From positions 1 through 38,281 of the IMG/VR virus record IMGVR_UViG_3300034072_001153: DNA of 38,281 nucleotides. One strand, written 5' to 3'. The notes under the pieces are model-generated. The model made no database searches. It saw only the letters and a program-made list of their open reading frames with translations, and was not told where the DNA came from. The stretch comes from a virus. The translations under genes were made by a program, and so were the position numbers. Positions 1 to 6,143 of this stretch are shown here, piece by piece; position 1 is the stretch's first letter; each line of letters starts with the position of its first letter.

Positions 1-444
1 AGCGCCTACAGCTTCCCCGCGATGGCCAAGGCCGCCCTGCCTTACTTGAACGACAAGTCGTCGCTACTGACCCTGTCGTACCTGGGTGCCCTGCGCTCCA
101 TCCCCAACTACAACACCATGGGCCTGGCCAAGGCGTCCCTGGAAGCCTCTGTGCGCTACCTGGCCGAGGCCGTGGGCCGCACCGCCGACGGCCGCGCGAT
201 CCGCGCCAACGGCATTTCCGCCGGCCCCATCAAGACCCTGGCCGCCTCGGGCATCAAGGACTTCGGCAAGCTGCTGGGCCGGGTGGCCGATGCCGCGCCC
301 CTGCGCCGCAACGTCACGATTGAAGACGTAGGCAATGTCGCCGCCTTCCTGCTGTCCAACCTGGCCTCGGGCGTGACCGCCGAGATCACCTACGTGGACG
401 GCGGCTTCAGCCAGACCGCCGGCCTGTCGGCCGATCAGGTGTAA
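1..444 (+). CDS. fabI: Enoyl-[acyl-carrier-protein] reductase (NADH), C-terminal part
   Basis: The reading frame is open from base 1 and ends with TAA at 444, so this is the last 147 codons of a gene cut by the window edge. FabI reduces trans-2-enoyl-ACP with NADH in the last step of each round of fatty acid elongation in the cytoplasm. The visible part carries the catalytic and cofactor stretch LTLSYLGA...[19 protein letters not shown], followed by [20 protein letters not shown] and the C-terminal TIEDVGN...TYVDGGFS. All are hallmarks of the FabI branch of the short-chain dehydrogenase family. The C-terminus is complete, so the prophage lies behind the gene and does not interrupt it. Its terminator, however, was split by the insertion. 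Confidence 0.97.
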   Translation, partial: SAYSFPAMAKAALPYLNDKSSLLTLSYLGALRSIPNYNTMGLAKASLEASVRYLAEAVGRTADGRAIRANGISAGPIKTLAASGIKDFGKLLGRVADAAPLRRNVTIEDVGNVAAFLLSNLASGVTAEITYVDGGFSQTAGLSADQV

Positions 445-468
445 GCCCTCCACACGCGGCACACCCCA

Positions 469-491
469 CCCCGCAGGTCGCAAGGCCTGCG
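469..491 (+). terminator. fabI terminator, 5' part (split by prophage)
   Basis: CCCCGCAGG (469-477), an 8-base loop, then CCTGCG (486-491) form the stem of an intrinsic terminator, but the distal GGG and the T-run are missing here. They lie at 37846-37854, beyond the prophage. Only a 6-bp stem (CGCAGG/CCTGCG) without a T-tract is left at this side, so termination behind fabI may be impaired in the lysogen. Confidence 0.8.
486..491. repeat. Target-site duplication, left copy (CCTGCG)
   Basis: CCTGCG lies directly before the prophage left end and is repeated directly after the right end at 37840-37845. A 6-bp reading is preferred over 5 bp because only then are both phage termini TGA.../...TCA with internal transposase sites at equal distance. 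Confidence 0.85.
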
Positions 492-565
492 TGAGAGGGA
501 GTGAGATAAAGATACACCGTGGGGCGTGATAAATCGGGACATTGCGAGATGGCTGGGGATTTATC
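492..565 (+). repeat. Left end: transposase binding sites L1, L2 and inverted L3
   Basis: The terminus reads TGAGAGGGAGTGAGATAA. L1 is GGAGTGAGATAA (498-509) and L2 is GGCGTGATAA (523-532); their GATAA cores (505-509 and 528-532) are 23 bp apart and L1 starts 14 bp from the terminus. A third, inverted GATAAATC lies at 558-565. R1 and R2 at the other end have identical core, offset and spacing, which is the expected pattern for repeated binding sites of the phage transposase. Confidence 0.82.
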
Positions 566-609
566 GAAACGGTGTCCTGAAATTCACTTACACCAGTTGA
601 AACTGAATC

Positions 610-632
610 GAGGCCTCAAAATTTGGGGCCTC
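610..632 (-). terminator. Hairpin at the end of the early operon
   Basis: GAGGCCTCA (610-618) and TGGGGCCTC (624-632) form a long stem (one G-T wobble) that overlaps the mor stop codon. It would close the leftward early transcript before it reaches the left end. There is no clear U-tract on the leftward side, so it may act together with Rho or as a 3'-end stabiliser. Confidence 0.45.
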
Positions 633-1005
633 ATTCGTTGAACAGGTCATGGTTTCGGGCGTCGGCCGCTTCCTGCATGCGGATGCGGATGCGATTGATC
701 AGGCGGCGGACGCTGCGCTCGTGCATGTCGTAGCGCTTGGCCAGCTCTGCATAGTTGTGGCCATTGAATGCTTCGTACAACTCAGCATCGCGCTTGCTGA
801 GCTTCCAGTGGTAGTCCTTGGGGAAGTTGATGTTTTGACCGCCCCACACATTGGTCAGGTGGTCGGTCAATGAGCTGGCCACCAAATCGGCGGCCGCGTC
901 TGATACATGCTCGGACAGGTGCTTTTTGGCCACGGCCAGCAAGTCCGACAGGAACTCATTCCTGCGGACTGCCATGCTGGAATCGCGGTCAACGAAAGTC
1001 GCCAT
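631..1005 (-). CDS. mor: Mor-type transcription activator (Mor/C family)
   Basis: 124 aa protein of the Mu Mor/C family (Mor domain). In Mu these proteins bind as dimers to a dyad overlapping the -35 region of the middle or late promoter and recruit RNA polymerase. The visible signature is an N-terminal helical dimerisation part and, at residues about 80-110, a helix-turn-helix NYAELAKRYDMHERSVRRLI followed by basic residues. It is the last gene of the leftward early operon and sits beside the left end, 5 bp downstream of gemA. No separate C-type activator is seen, so this protein probably switches on the rightward lysis and structural genes directly. Family assignment is by sequence recognition; the target promoter is inference. 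Confidence 0.88.
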   Translation of the reverse strand: MATFVDRDSSMAVRRNEFLSDLLAVAKKHLSEHVSDAAADLVASSLTDHLTNVWGGQNINFPKDYHWKLSKRDAELYEAFNGHNYAELAKRYDMHERSVRRLINRIRIRMQEAADARNHDLFNE

Positions 1006-1010
1006 GCTGA

Positions 1011-1700
1011 TCAGTTGCTCCGAGGTGGAAATGGCCGCCCTACAGCGGCGCGAAGATTGTCCCAGACAAAATTGTGCGCATCAAACCCCACATTCGGGTC
1101 CAGGCCTCGCTCAAACGCTTGGCGGGCACACTCGCGCTGCTCCTGCGTCAACAGGCCCTGCTGGTGCCGCGCATGTACTTCGTCCTTCAGCTGGACAATC
1201 GCACCAGGCAGAAAGCGCATGCCCCACTTCTTGAGGGTTTCAATCACCAGCTCGGCACGGGCCTGCCAGTGCTTCTGCGGGTTGGATGCGACGTAGCATT
1301 CACCACGCATCCATTGCACGTCGCCCACGCCCGTCATGCGCTGCACATACGCCGTCAACGCCGCTTCTGACGGGTCACGTACCGCGCCCAGCTCATGCAA
1401 GAGCAGCCACAGTGCGCGCACCTTCCTGGCATCAACGCCAGTGGCCTGTTTGCGGTCGCCAGACGTCTTGCGCAGCCGGAAGCCTTGGGCCTTGAGGTAG
1501 TCCAGCACCTTGTTCATGCCGTCGATGGGCATGGATGACAGCGATTCTTGGCCGCCCTGGGCCAGCAGGATGGCGCGGTAGGTCGGCTCGTCCAGGCCCA
1601 GCTCGCGCCTGGCCACGTGAACCAGCTTGATCAGCTTGGTGCGGTAGGCGTTCTGTTTGGCGGTGGCCATGTGGGCCGCAGTGGATCGTGGATTTGGCAT
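1011..1700 (-). CDS. gemA: GemA-like regulatory protein (gp16 domain, DUF1018)
   Basis: 229 aa. The N-terminal half, RTKLIKLVHVARRELGLDEPTYRAIL...SLSSMPIDGMNKVLDYLKAQGF, is the GemA/gp16 domain of Mu-like phages. In Mu, GemA is linked to altered host gene expression and DNA supercoiling early in infection; its biochemical role is not settled. The rest (residues about 90-225) is basic with no motif I recognise. A second in-frame ATG at 1668 (MATAKQN) is a possible start because the first 11 residues look unconserved; neither start has a good Shine-Dalgarno. A hairpin (1728-1766) lies just upstream, so this gene and mor may be expressed at a different level from the rest of the operon. Confidence 0.85.
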   Translation of the reverse strand: MPNPRSTAAHMATAKQNAYRTKLIKLVHVARRELGLDEPTYRAILLAQGGQESLSSMPIDGMNKVLDYLKAQGFRLRKTSGDRKQATGVDARKVRALWLLLHELGAVRDPSEAALTAYVQRMTGVGDVQWMRGECYVASNPQKHWQARAELVIETLKKWGMRFLPGAIVQLKDEVHARHQQGLLTQEQRECARQAFERGLDPNVGFDAHNFVWDNLRAAVGRPFPPRSN

Positions 1701-1727
1701 GGTGCAAGCAGTGGTTGATATAAAGAG

Positions 1728-1764
1728 AAGGCCCCCGGCCGGTTGGTTCCTGCGCGGGGGCCTT
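1728..1764. terminator. Intrinsic-terminator-like hairpin inside the early operon
   Basis: AAGGCCCCCG (1728-1737) and CGGGGGCCTT (1755-1764) form a perfect 10-bp GC-rich stem. On the + strand it is followed by TT; on the - strand the stem is followed by CTCTTTAT. It lies between the 55-aa gene and gemA and could attenuate leftward transcription into gemA-mor. Confidence 0.6.
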
Positions 1765-1781
1765 TTGTGATGGGCGGTTGG

Positions 1782-1949
1782 TCAGAGCACTTGCTGGATT
1801 TCTTCAGCCATCTTGCGGCTGGCAGCTATCCAGGCGGTGCGGGATGCCTCCTTCAGCTCGTCCCAAGTCGCAACCTGCTTTCCATCCTTGGGCAGGGCCT
1901 GCTGGAACGCCTCGTAGGCGCGTTTGGCGATGGCTTCAAAGCTTTTCAT
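1782..1949 (-). CDS. Small early protein, 55 aa, unknown
   Basis: A 55-codon frame starting MKSFEAIAKRAYEAF and ending AEEIQQVL. Its ATG (1949-1947) overlaps the TGA of the DUF2786 gene (1948-1946) as ATGA, the same coupling seen at most junctions of this operon, which is the main evidence that it is real. The product is charged, helical and soluble, with no signal peptide or membrane segment. The central WDELKEASRTAWIAASRKM resembles short helical phage early proteins but I cannot name a family. The GC-rich hairpin at 1728-1764 follows about 20 bp after its stop. Confidence 0.72.
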   Translation of the reverse strand: MKSFEAIAKRAYEAFQQALPKDGKQVATWDELKEASRTAWIAASRKMAEEIQQVL

Positions 1950-2656
1950 ATATCCAATCCAATCTGCTTGGGGGCACCTCGGCCAGACAGGCCCTGGTTG
2001 TACTTGGCGCGGGCACCAGCCTCACGGCCGTCGTGCCAGTCTCGGTGCGACACATTGCTGCCTTTGGTGCGGTCAACCGGCTTGGTTTGGCCCATTTGGC
2101 TGTGGTTGATTTCCTTGTACCGTTTCAGCAACTGCTGGTTCGTTTCACTCGTTGCAGCGGCAGGCAGCTTGTCTTTCACACCGACGACCCAGCCCATGGC
2201 ATAGGCATCACCTCGAGCTGACTTCGTCGCAGGCTTGCAGTTTTTCGGCTGCAGCGCCATGTGCGCTTTACGCCCTTTGGCGCACTGGCGCGCCAGCACG
2301 TCATAGGCATATGCAGCGATCTCTGCGGCTGGACCCACTCCGATGAACACAAAACTGCGTTGCGTCCGTGTCTGGCCCAACATGGGCCAGCCACGGTGCT
2401 GTTGGGTGAAGTACTGGCAGCCAAAGGCTTCAGCGACCACCACACACAGCATCGCTTCCCAGTTCTGCAGAGTGACGTTGTGTGCCTTCGCTCCCTTTTC
2501 CTCAACATCCGCCAAACTCACGTCATCGGCCGACAGGCCAAACTGCTCCATCAGCTTTTGTGCTTGGCGCATGGCTGCAGCAGCTTCGTGGGCTTCAGGG
2601 CTTGCCGCCAGGGCCAAGCACTTCTTGATTTTCTGGAGTGCTTCGTCGCGGGTCAT
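1946..2656 (-). CDS. DUF2786-domain protein
   Basis: 236 aa. Residues 1-45, MTRDEALQKIKKCLALAAS...EAAAAMRQAQKLMEQFGLS, match the DUF2786 domain common in phage and plasmid early regions; its function is not known. A middle part contains the CQYFTQQHR and SFVFIGVGPAAEIAAYAYDVLARQ segments, seen in the larger family. The C-terminus is basic and Gly/Lys rich (DWHDGREAGARAKYNQGLSGR). The start codon overlaps the stop of the next gene upstream (ATGA at 2656-2653). Location between the DUF3164 gene and gemA suggests an accessory role in replication or host takeover, but this is context only. Confidence 0.75.
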   Translation of the reverse strand: MTRDEALQKIKKCLALAASPEAHEAAAAMRQAQKLMEQFGLSADDVSLADVEEKGAKAHNVTLQNWEAMLCVVVAEAFGCQYFTQQHRGWPMLGQTRTQRSFVFIGVGPAAEIAAYAYDVLARQCAKGRKAHMALQPKNCKPATKSARGDAYAMGWVVGVKDKLPAAATSETNQQLLKRYKEINHSQMGQTKPVDRTKGSNVSHRDWHDGREAGARAKYNQGLSGRGAPKQIGLDI

Positions 2657-3099
2657 GCTTGGCCTCCATCCAGAAACGTGACGGCTTCAAGTGGGTAGCG
2701 AATGCTGCCACCAGAGACATTTCCCCCTTGGCTACGGCGCTCGTAGAAAACGATGTCGCCTGCTTTCAGCTTTCTGAACTGAAGCACTACTAGGCCTACC
2801 CAAGTGAACGCTTGGAATGGCGCACAGCCAATCACCTTGCCCCTGGCATCCAGATCCCAGCGCAGAAAGTCCTGCCCATGGTCTGTGAACACCAAGCGCA
2901 CCACGATCTTGTCCAGGTGTCGCAAGCGGCGCTGCACAGTGGCAACCACCGTTTTCTGCAAATTGGGTACGGACAAGGCCGCATTGCATTCATCGCGTGA
3001 GAACGACGCTACTGCGCGCGCCCGGTCTTCTGCGCTGACGTGGTACAGCTGCCGTCCTTCATGCACCATGGCCTTAAATGGATCGTTTGTTGTGCTCAT
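2653..3099 (-). CDS. Early protein, 148 aa, unknown
   Basis: The frame is open further upstream, but the start MSTTNDPFKAMV at 3099 is chosen because its ATG overlaps the TGA of the DUF3164 gene (3098-3096) and longer versions would run inside that gene. The protein begins with a helical part (AEDRARAVASFSRDECNAAL), then a basic region (QRRLRHLDKIVVRLVFT) and a beta-rich C-terminus ending YPLEAVTFLDGGQA. No motif I recognise and no membrane segment. The ATGA overlaps on both sides place it firmly in the early operon. Confidence 0.72.
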   Translation of the reverse strand: MSTTNDPFKAMVHEGRQLYHVSAEDRARAVASFSRDECNAALSVPNLQKTVVATVQRRLRHLDKIVVRLVFTDHGQDFLRWDLDARGKVIGCAPFQAFTWVGLVVLQFRKLKAGDIVFYERRSQGGNVSGGSIRYPLEAVTFLDGGQA

Positions 3100-3722
3100 A
3101 CGGCCGCCAAGTCCAAAGGAATCGCCTTGTACTGCTCGGAGCTGCCGACGCGCTCGTACACACGCACATAGACGGCCGTACCGGTGGCGTTGATGCTGTC
3201 TTTCAGCGCCTCCATCGCCGTTTTCCATTCGGCATCCTCAATGTCGATGCGCAGCAGGTCGAGCACGGCCGAGGTCTTGAGCTGGCCATTGCGCCCAGGC
3301 GCAAATGCACGGCTGACCAAGGCTGAGATTTGCGGGTTGGCGCCTTCCGACCAGCGCTTGATGCAAGCCATGATCAGTGTCTTGGCTGCCTCCATCTCTT
3401 CGGTGAACTGCAGCACATCGGCCACGGATCGCTGCACCTTGAACTTGCCGTCATATGTGGCGACAGAGATATTGCCCTTCTTGCCGCCCAGCGCCACGTC
3501 GTAGCGTTCTCCAGCAATCTTGACCAGGTCGTCAATATCACCCAGCGCCTTCTTTTTGAATGCCGCCAGCTGGGCGCTGATCGCCACGGCCTGCTCAACC
3601 AAGGCACGCGCCACCTGGTCGCGCAGCAGATCCTGCTCACGCACGTTGGCGCGGGGCACCAGATGCCCCAGGGCGTTCTGCATGTAGCCTTCGGGAATAG
3701 TTTCAGGAATATTTTGGTCCAT
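3096..3722 (-). CDS. DUF3164 family protein
   Basis: 208 aa from MDQNIPETIPEGYM at 3722; the longer frame to 3815 starts inside the preceding gene and its extra residues look like a shadow, and AAGG lies a suitable distance before 3722. The sequence GYMQNALGHLVPRANVREQDLLRDQVARALVE and the later KAMEALKDSINATGTAVYVRVYER are typical of DUF3164 proteins, which recur in the early regions of Mu-like phages. Central residues LGGKKGNISVATYDGKFKVQ look like a small beta sheet between long helices. The biochemical role is not established. I see no separate Gam-like end-protection gene in this operon. Confidence 0.78.
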   Translation of the reverse strand: MDQNIPETIPEGYMQNALGHLVPRANVREQDLLRDQVARALVEQAVAISAQLAAFKKKALGDIDDLVKIAGERYDVALGGKKGNISVATYDGKFKVQRSVADVLQFTEEMEAAKTLIMACIKRWSEGANPQISALVSRAFAPGRNGQLKTSAVLDLLRIDIEDAEWKTAMEALKDSINATGTAVYVRVYERVGSSEQYKAIPLDLAAV

Positions 3723-3735
3723 GGTTTGTCGAGCC

Positions 3736-4038
3736 TTATTGGATGGCGGTGGGTAAATCGGAGGGGAACTGGTGCGGCTGGTGCTCTGGCACTGGCGGCG
3801 CGTGTGGCGTGGCAATCAGCTGTCCGGCATACGCTGCCAGGGCGTAGCCGATGTCGCGTTGCGCCTCGGGCGGCAGGTTTTTGCAAGTGCCGCGGTGCAT
3901 AGTCAATGCCGCGTGCATGACCACCGAAGCGCACAAAGTGCGGTCTTTGAGCACCTTGTGAAAAATCTCCTGTGCCAGGGCATGCGCCATCTGCTCTAGC
4001 TCTTGCACGCTGTGGGGGGCGCGGTTGTCGATCTCCAT
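3736..4038 (-). CDS. Early protein, 100 aa, unknown
   Basis: Starts MEIDNRAPHSVQELEQMAHAL at 4038, where ATG shares one base with the TGA of the upstream gene (TGATG); a longer in-frame version would lie inside that gene. The product is mostly helical, with a core ALAQEIFHKVLKDRTLCASVVMHAALTMH and a proline/histidine-rich tail (PHAPPVPEHQPHQFP). No known domain recognised. It lies 13 bp upstream of the DUF3164 gene in the operon. Confidence 0.68.
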   Translation of the reverse strand: MEIDNRAPHSVQELEQMAHALAQEIFHKVLKDRTLCASVVMHAALTMHRGTCKNLPPEAQRDIGYALAAYAGQLIATPHAPPVPEHQPHQFPSDLPTAIQ

Positions 4039-4472
4039 CAGATAGCCCCCCGGCTTGGGCAGCTCAGAAAGTCCATCGAACCGGCGCGGGTCGGCGCAGC
4101 CTCCCAGCCTTTCCAGACCGGGGCCTCGTACACGTTGTCGCGGCGGGCTGGCAGCACGCCTGGCGCAGGGCCGGTCACCACGTCCCGTGGGCGGCCGACG
4201 CCGCGCTTGGCCGACGGTGGCGGCGGCACCTGCAGGCCAATGCTGGGCAGCTTGGTGTAGGCATTGGGGTTCACGCGCCAAGCGCGCTCCCCCTGGCCGA
4301 CCGTCATCTTTTGCACCCACCACCCTTGCTCCAGGTTGGAGAGGCGGCGTTGCAGATCGTGGCGGTTTTCCGAGGGGAAGGCCGCCAGCAGTGCGGTCAC
4401 CGTGCGAGGGCCGTTTTCGGCCAGGTGCTTGATCAGGCGAATGCTCTCGCGCCCCATCTGTGTGTTGCTCAT
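4038..4472 (-). CDS. Putative winged-helix protein, 144 aa
   Basis: Start MSNTQMGRESIRLIKHL at 4472 is set by an ATGA overlap with the upstream gene (TGA at 4471-4469). Residues 8-65 read as a helix-turn-helix with a following wing (LIKHLAENGPRTVTALLAAF...DLQRRLSNLEQGWWVQKM), suggesting nucleic-acid binding. The rest is proline/arginine rich and probably disordered (PPPSAKRGVGRPRD, an AT-hook-like GRPR). Family not recognised. As an early-operon gene it may regulate phage or host transcription; that is inference. Confidence 0.65.
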   Translation of the reverse strand: MSNTQMGRESIRLIKHLAENGPRTVTALLAAFPSENRHDLQRRLSNLEQGWWVQKMTVGQGERAWRVNPNAYTKLPSIGLQVPPPPSAKRGVGRPRDVVTGPAPGVLPARRDNVYEAPVWKGWEAAPTRAGSMDFLSCPSRGAI

Positions 4473-4717
4473 AGCTGAACTCCCAACAAAACAGGTTGTG
4501 CAGGCTTGGTCTCCTGCGCTTCTTGCTCTTCCTGGTAGCCCATGCACATGCTGTATCCGGCCTTCATGCCCTCCAGGTGAGAGCTGTCCAGCAGTGCATC
4601 GCTGGGCAGCTTCCCCACCACATGGGCCAGGGCCAGCACGCAGGCAACCAGGGACACACCCAGCCAGACGACCAGCGATGTCATCGGGTGCACGCGGCTC
4701 TTGCGGCGGACGTTCAT
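4469..4717 (-). CDS. Small single-pass membrane protein, 82 aa
   Basis: Residues 13-34 (TSLVVWLGVSLVACVLALAHVV) form one hydrophobic segment behind a basic N-terminus (MNVRRKSRVH), which predicts a short N-in tail and a C-terminal periplasmic or cytoplasmic domain of about 48 residues. The gene is coupled on both sides by ATGA overlaps. Small early membrane proteins in Mu-like phages include Kil-type proteins; I have no sequence match to claim that here. Confidence 0.62.
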   Translation of the reverse strand: MNVRRKSRVHPMTSLVVWLGVSLVACVLALAHVVGKLPSDALLDSSHLEGMKAGYSMCMGYQEEQEAQETKPAQPVLLGVQL

Positions 4718-4872
4718 GCCACCTCCCGGCGACGTGGCACGGCAGCAAGCACGCCCTCGTCTTCGTAGATCAGGAAGGCCATGTCGATGGCGGCACAGTC
4801 GCTGCTGAAAATGCCGCTCATGACCGCGCGCTGGCGGTTGCCCAGGGTGATCAAAACTTGGTAGCTGTGCAT
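4714..4872 (-). CDS. Small early protein, 52 aa, unknown
   Basis: A 52-codon frame MHSYQVLITLGNRQRAVMSG...LAAVPRRREVA. Its TGA (4716-4714) overlaps the ATG of the next gene (4717-4715), and its ATG (4872) follows the stop of the ATPase gene by one base. The MxxYQVLI...G.....FxSDxAAIDMAF pattern suggests a short beta-beta-alpha fold. This pattern is often seen in small Mu-like phage proteins just behind the transposition ATPase, but no function is known to me. Confidence 0.72.
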   Translation of the reverse strand: MHSYQVLITLGNRQRAVMSGIFSSDCAAIDMAFLIYEDEGVLAAVPRRREVA

Positions 4873-4873
4873 G

Positions 4874-6127
4874 TCAGTCCCCTTGGATGGCGGCTTGCAC
4901 CAGGGCGCCGGTCACCAGGGGCGCACCGATCTGCACCGCCTTGTTCATGGCGCAGGTCACCAGGTTGTTGATCGCCAGCGGGTAGCACAGCGACTGCATG
5001 CCCGCCTGCTTCTTGCCTGCATGCGTTTCATTGACCGTGCGGCGCAGCACGGCCCGGATGGCGTCGATCGCATCGGGTGCCAGCACCTTGCTGACGTCGG
5101 CCCCAACGCGCTTGAACTTGTGTGCCAGGTACTCAGGCACGTTGTTGTCCAGTGGCGGCAGCGTCACCAGCTCGCAACGCTGAACCACTTCGCGCACCTC
5201 GGGGTTCTTCTCGCTCAGCTTGCGGCCCAGCTCGGGCTGCCCGATCAACAGGATGGACAGCAGCTTCTTGAAGCCATCCTCCAGCTCGTAGAAGCGCTTG
5301 AGGCTCTTGAGGGTCGGCACCGCCAGGTCGTGCGCCTCCTCAATGATCAGCACATGCTTGTTGCCCACCCGTGCGCTCTCGCGCAAGATGGAGTGCATCT
5401 GCTCCGTGCGGCGCTCATGGCTGGCGCGGGGCGCCACACTGGGCGCCAAGGCGCGGATCACGGCCCCAGTGATGTCGCCGGCCAGCAGGGGGCGCCCCGC
5501 CTTGCTGCTGGCACTCATGCCCACCACATACGGCTCAATCACCGTCACGCTTTCGGGGAGCGTGTCGACCCAGGCCAGCAAATCCTTGCGGATCGTGCTC
5601 TTGCCGCTGCCCGACTCGCCCACCACAGCCAGCATGCCGCCGTGTTGGGAGGTCTGGCGCACAGAAGCGCGCACGTAGCGGATGTCGTCACTCACAAACA
5701 CGTCCTCCGTGCCGCCCATTTCATTCACAAACGGGTCTTTTACAATCCGAAAGTGCTGTCGTGCCTCTTGGGTCAGGCGTTGGTGTCTCAATAGCATCGT
5801 CAAATCCTCCTGCTCTGGGTTGGCCTGCTGGCCGTGGGACAAAAGGGCTCCTGCCGCGCTGCAACGCGGCGGGAGTGCTCCCTCGAATAAATCGTCAAAT
5901 GCGTGCAGGACCTGCTCTTCGGTGGCGCCATGTGCAAGCAGGAACTGCTCAATTCGGGGCCGCATCACCGTTTCGTTGGTGGCGGCCGTTTTGGGCCATT
6001 TGTTGTATTTGCAGATCAAACTGATCGTGGCCTTGCTCACCTTGCAGTGACGGCCCAGCGCGGTCTGCGTCTGCTTCAGCTCCACCAGCAAATCGCCCAA
6101 TGCCAACTTGAAGTAACCGGTTGCCAT
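4874..6127 (-). CDS. Transposition target-selection ATPase (MuB/TniB/ExeA-like AAA+)
   Basis: 417 aa, start MATGYFKLALGDLL at 6127 chosen because GAGGAGGAG lies just upstream; the longer frame would begin inside the transposase gene. Residues 1-60 are a helix-turn-helix (LGRHCKVSKATISLICK). The AAA+ core has Walker A GESGSGKST (170-178), Walker B HVLIIEEAH (258-266) and a sensor-like LLIGQPEL. By analogy with MuB, it should bind target DNA, activate the transposase and give target immunity. In BcepMu-type phages the equivalent gene resembles exeA of type II secretion, but that reflects the shared ATPase domain. It lies 16 bp downstream of the transposase gene, the usual A-B order. Confidence 0.9.
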   Translation of the reverse strand: MATGYFKLALGDLLVELKQTQTALGRHCKVSKATISLICKYNKWPKTAATNETVMRPRIEQFLLAHGATEEQVLHAFDDLFEGALPPRCSAAGALLSHGQQANPEQEDLTMLLRHQRLTQEARQHFRIVKDPFVNEMGGTEDVFVSDDIRYVRASVRQTSQHGGMLAVVGESGSGKSTIRKDLLAWVDTLPESVTVIEPYVVGMSASSKAGRPLLAGDITGAVIRALAPSVAPRASHERRTEQMHSILRESARVGNKHVLIIEEAHDLAVPTLKSLKRFYELEDGFKKLLSILLIGQPELGRKLSEKNPEVREVVQRCELVTLPPLDNNVPEYLAHKFKRVGADVSKVLAPDAIDAIRAVLRRTVNETHAGKKQAGMQSLCYPLAINNLVTCAMNKAVQIGAPLVTGALVQAAIQGD

Positions 6128-6143
6128 ATCTCTGCGCTCCTCC

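Noticed and set aside
486-491. A 5-bp target duplication (CCTGC or CTGCG)
   Set aside because: Would make the two phage termini unlike each other and shift the end sites to unequal distances. The 6-bp reading keeps both symmetrical.
4871-5794. 307-aa plus-strand frame opposite the B ATPase
   Set aside because: Reverse shadow of a gene with clear Walker A and B motifs; no ribosome site and no domain.
4874-6127. Type II secretion protein ExeA (pathogenicity factor)
   Set aside because: The AAA+ core resembles ExeA, but position behind the transposase and the N-terminal HTH show a MuB/TniB-type transposition ATPase.
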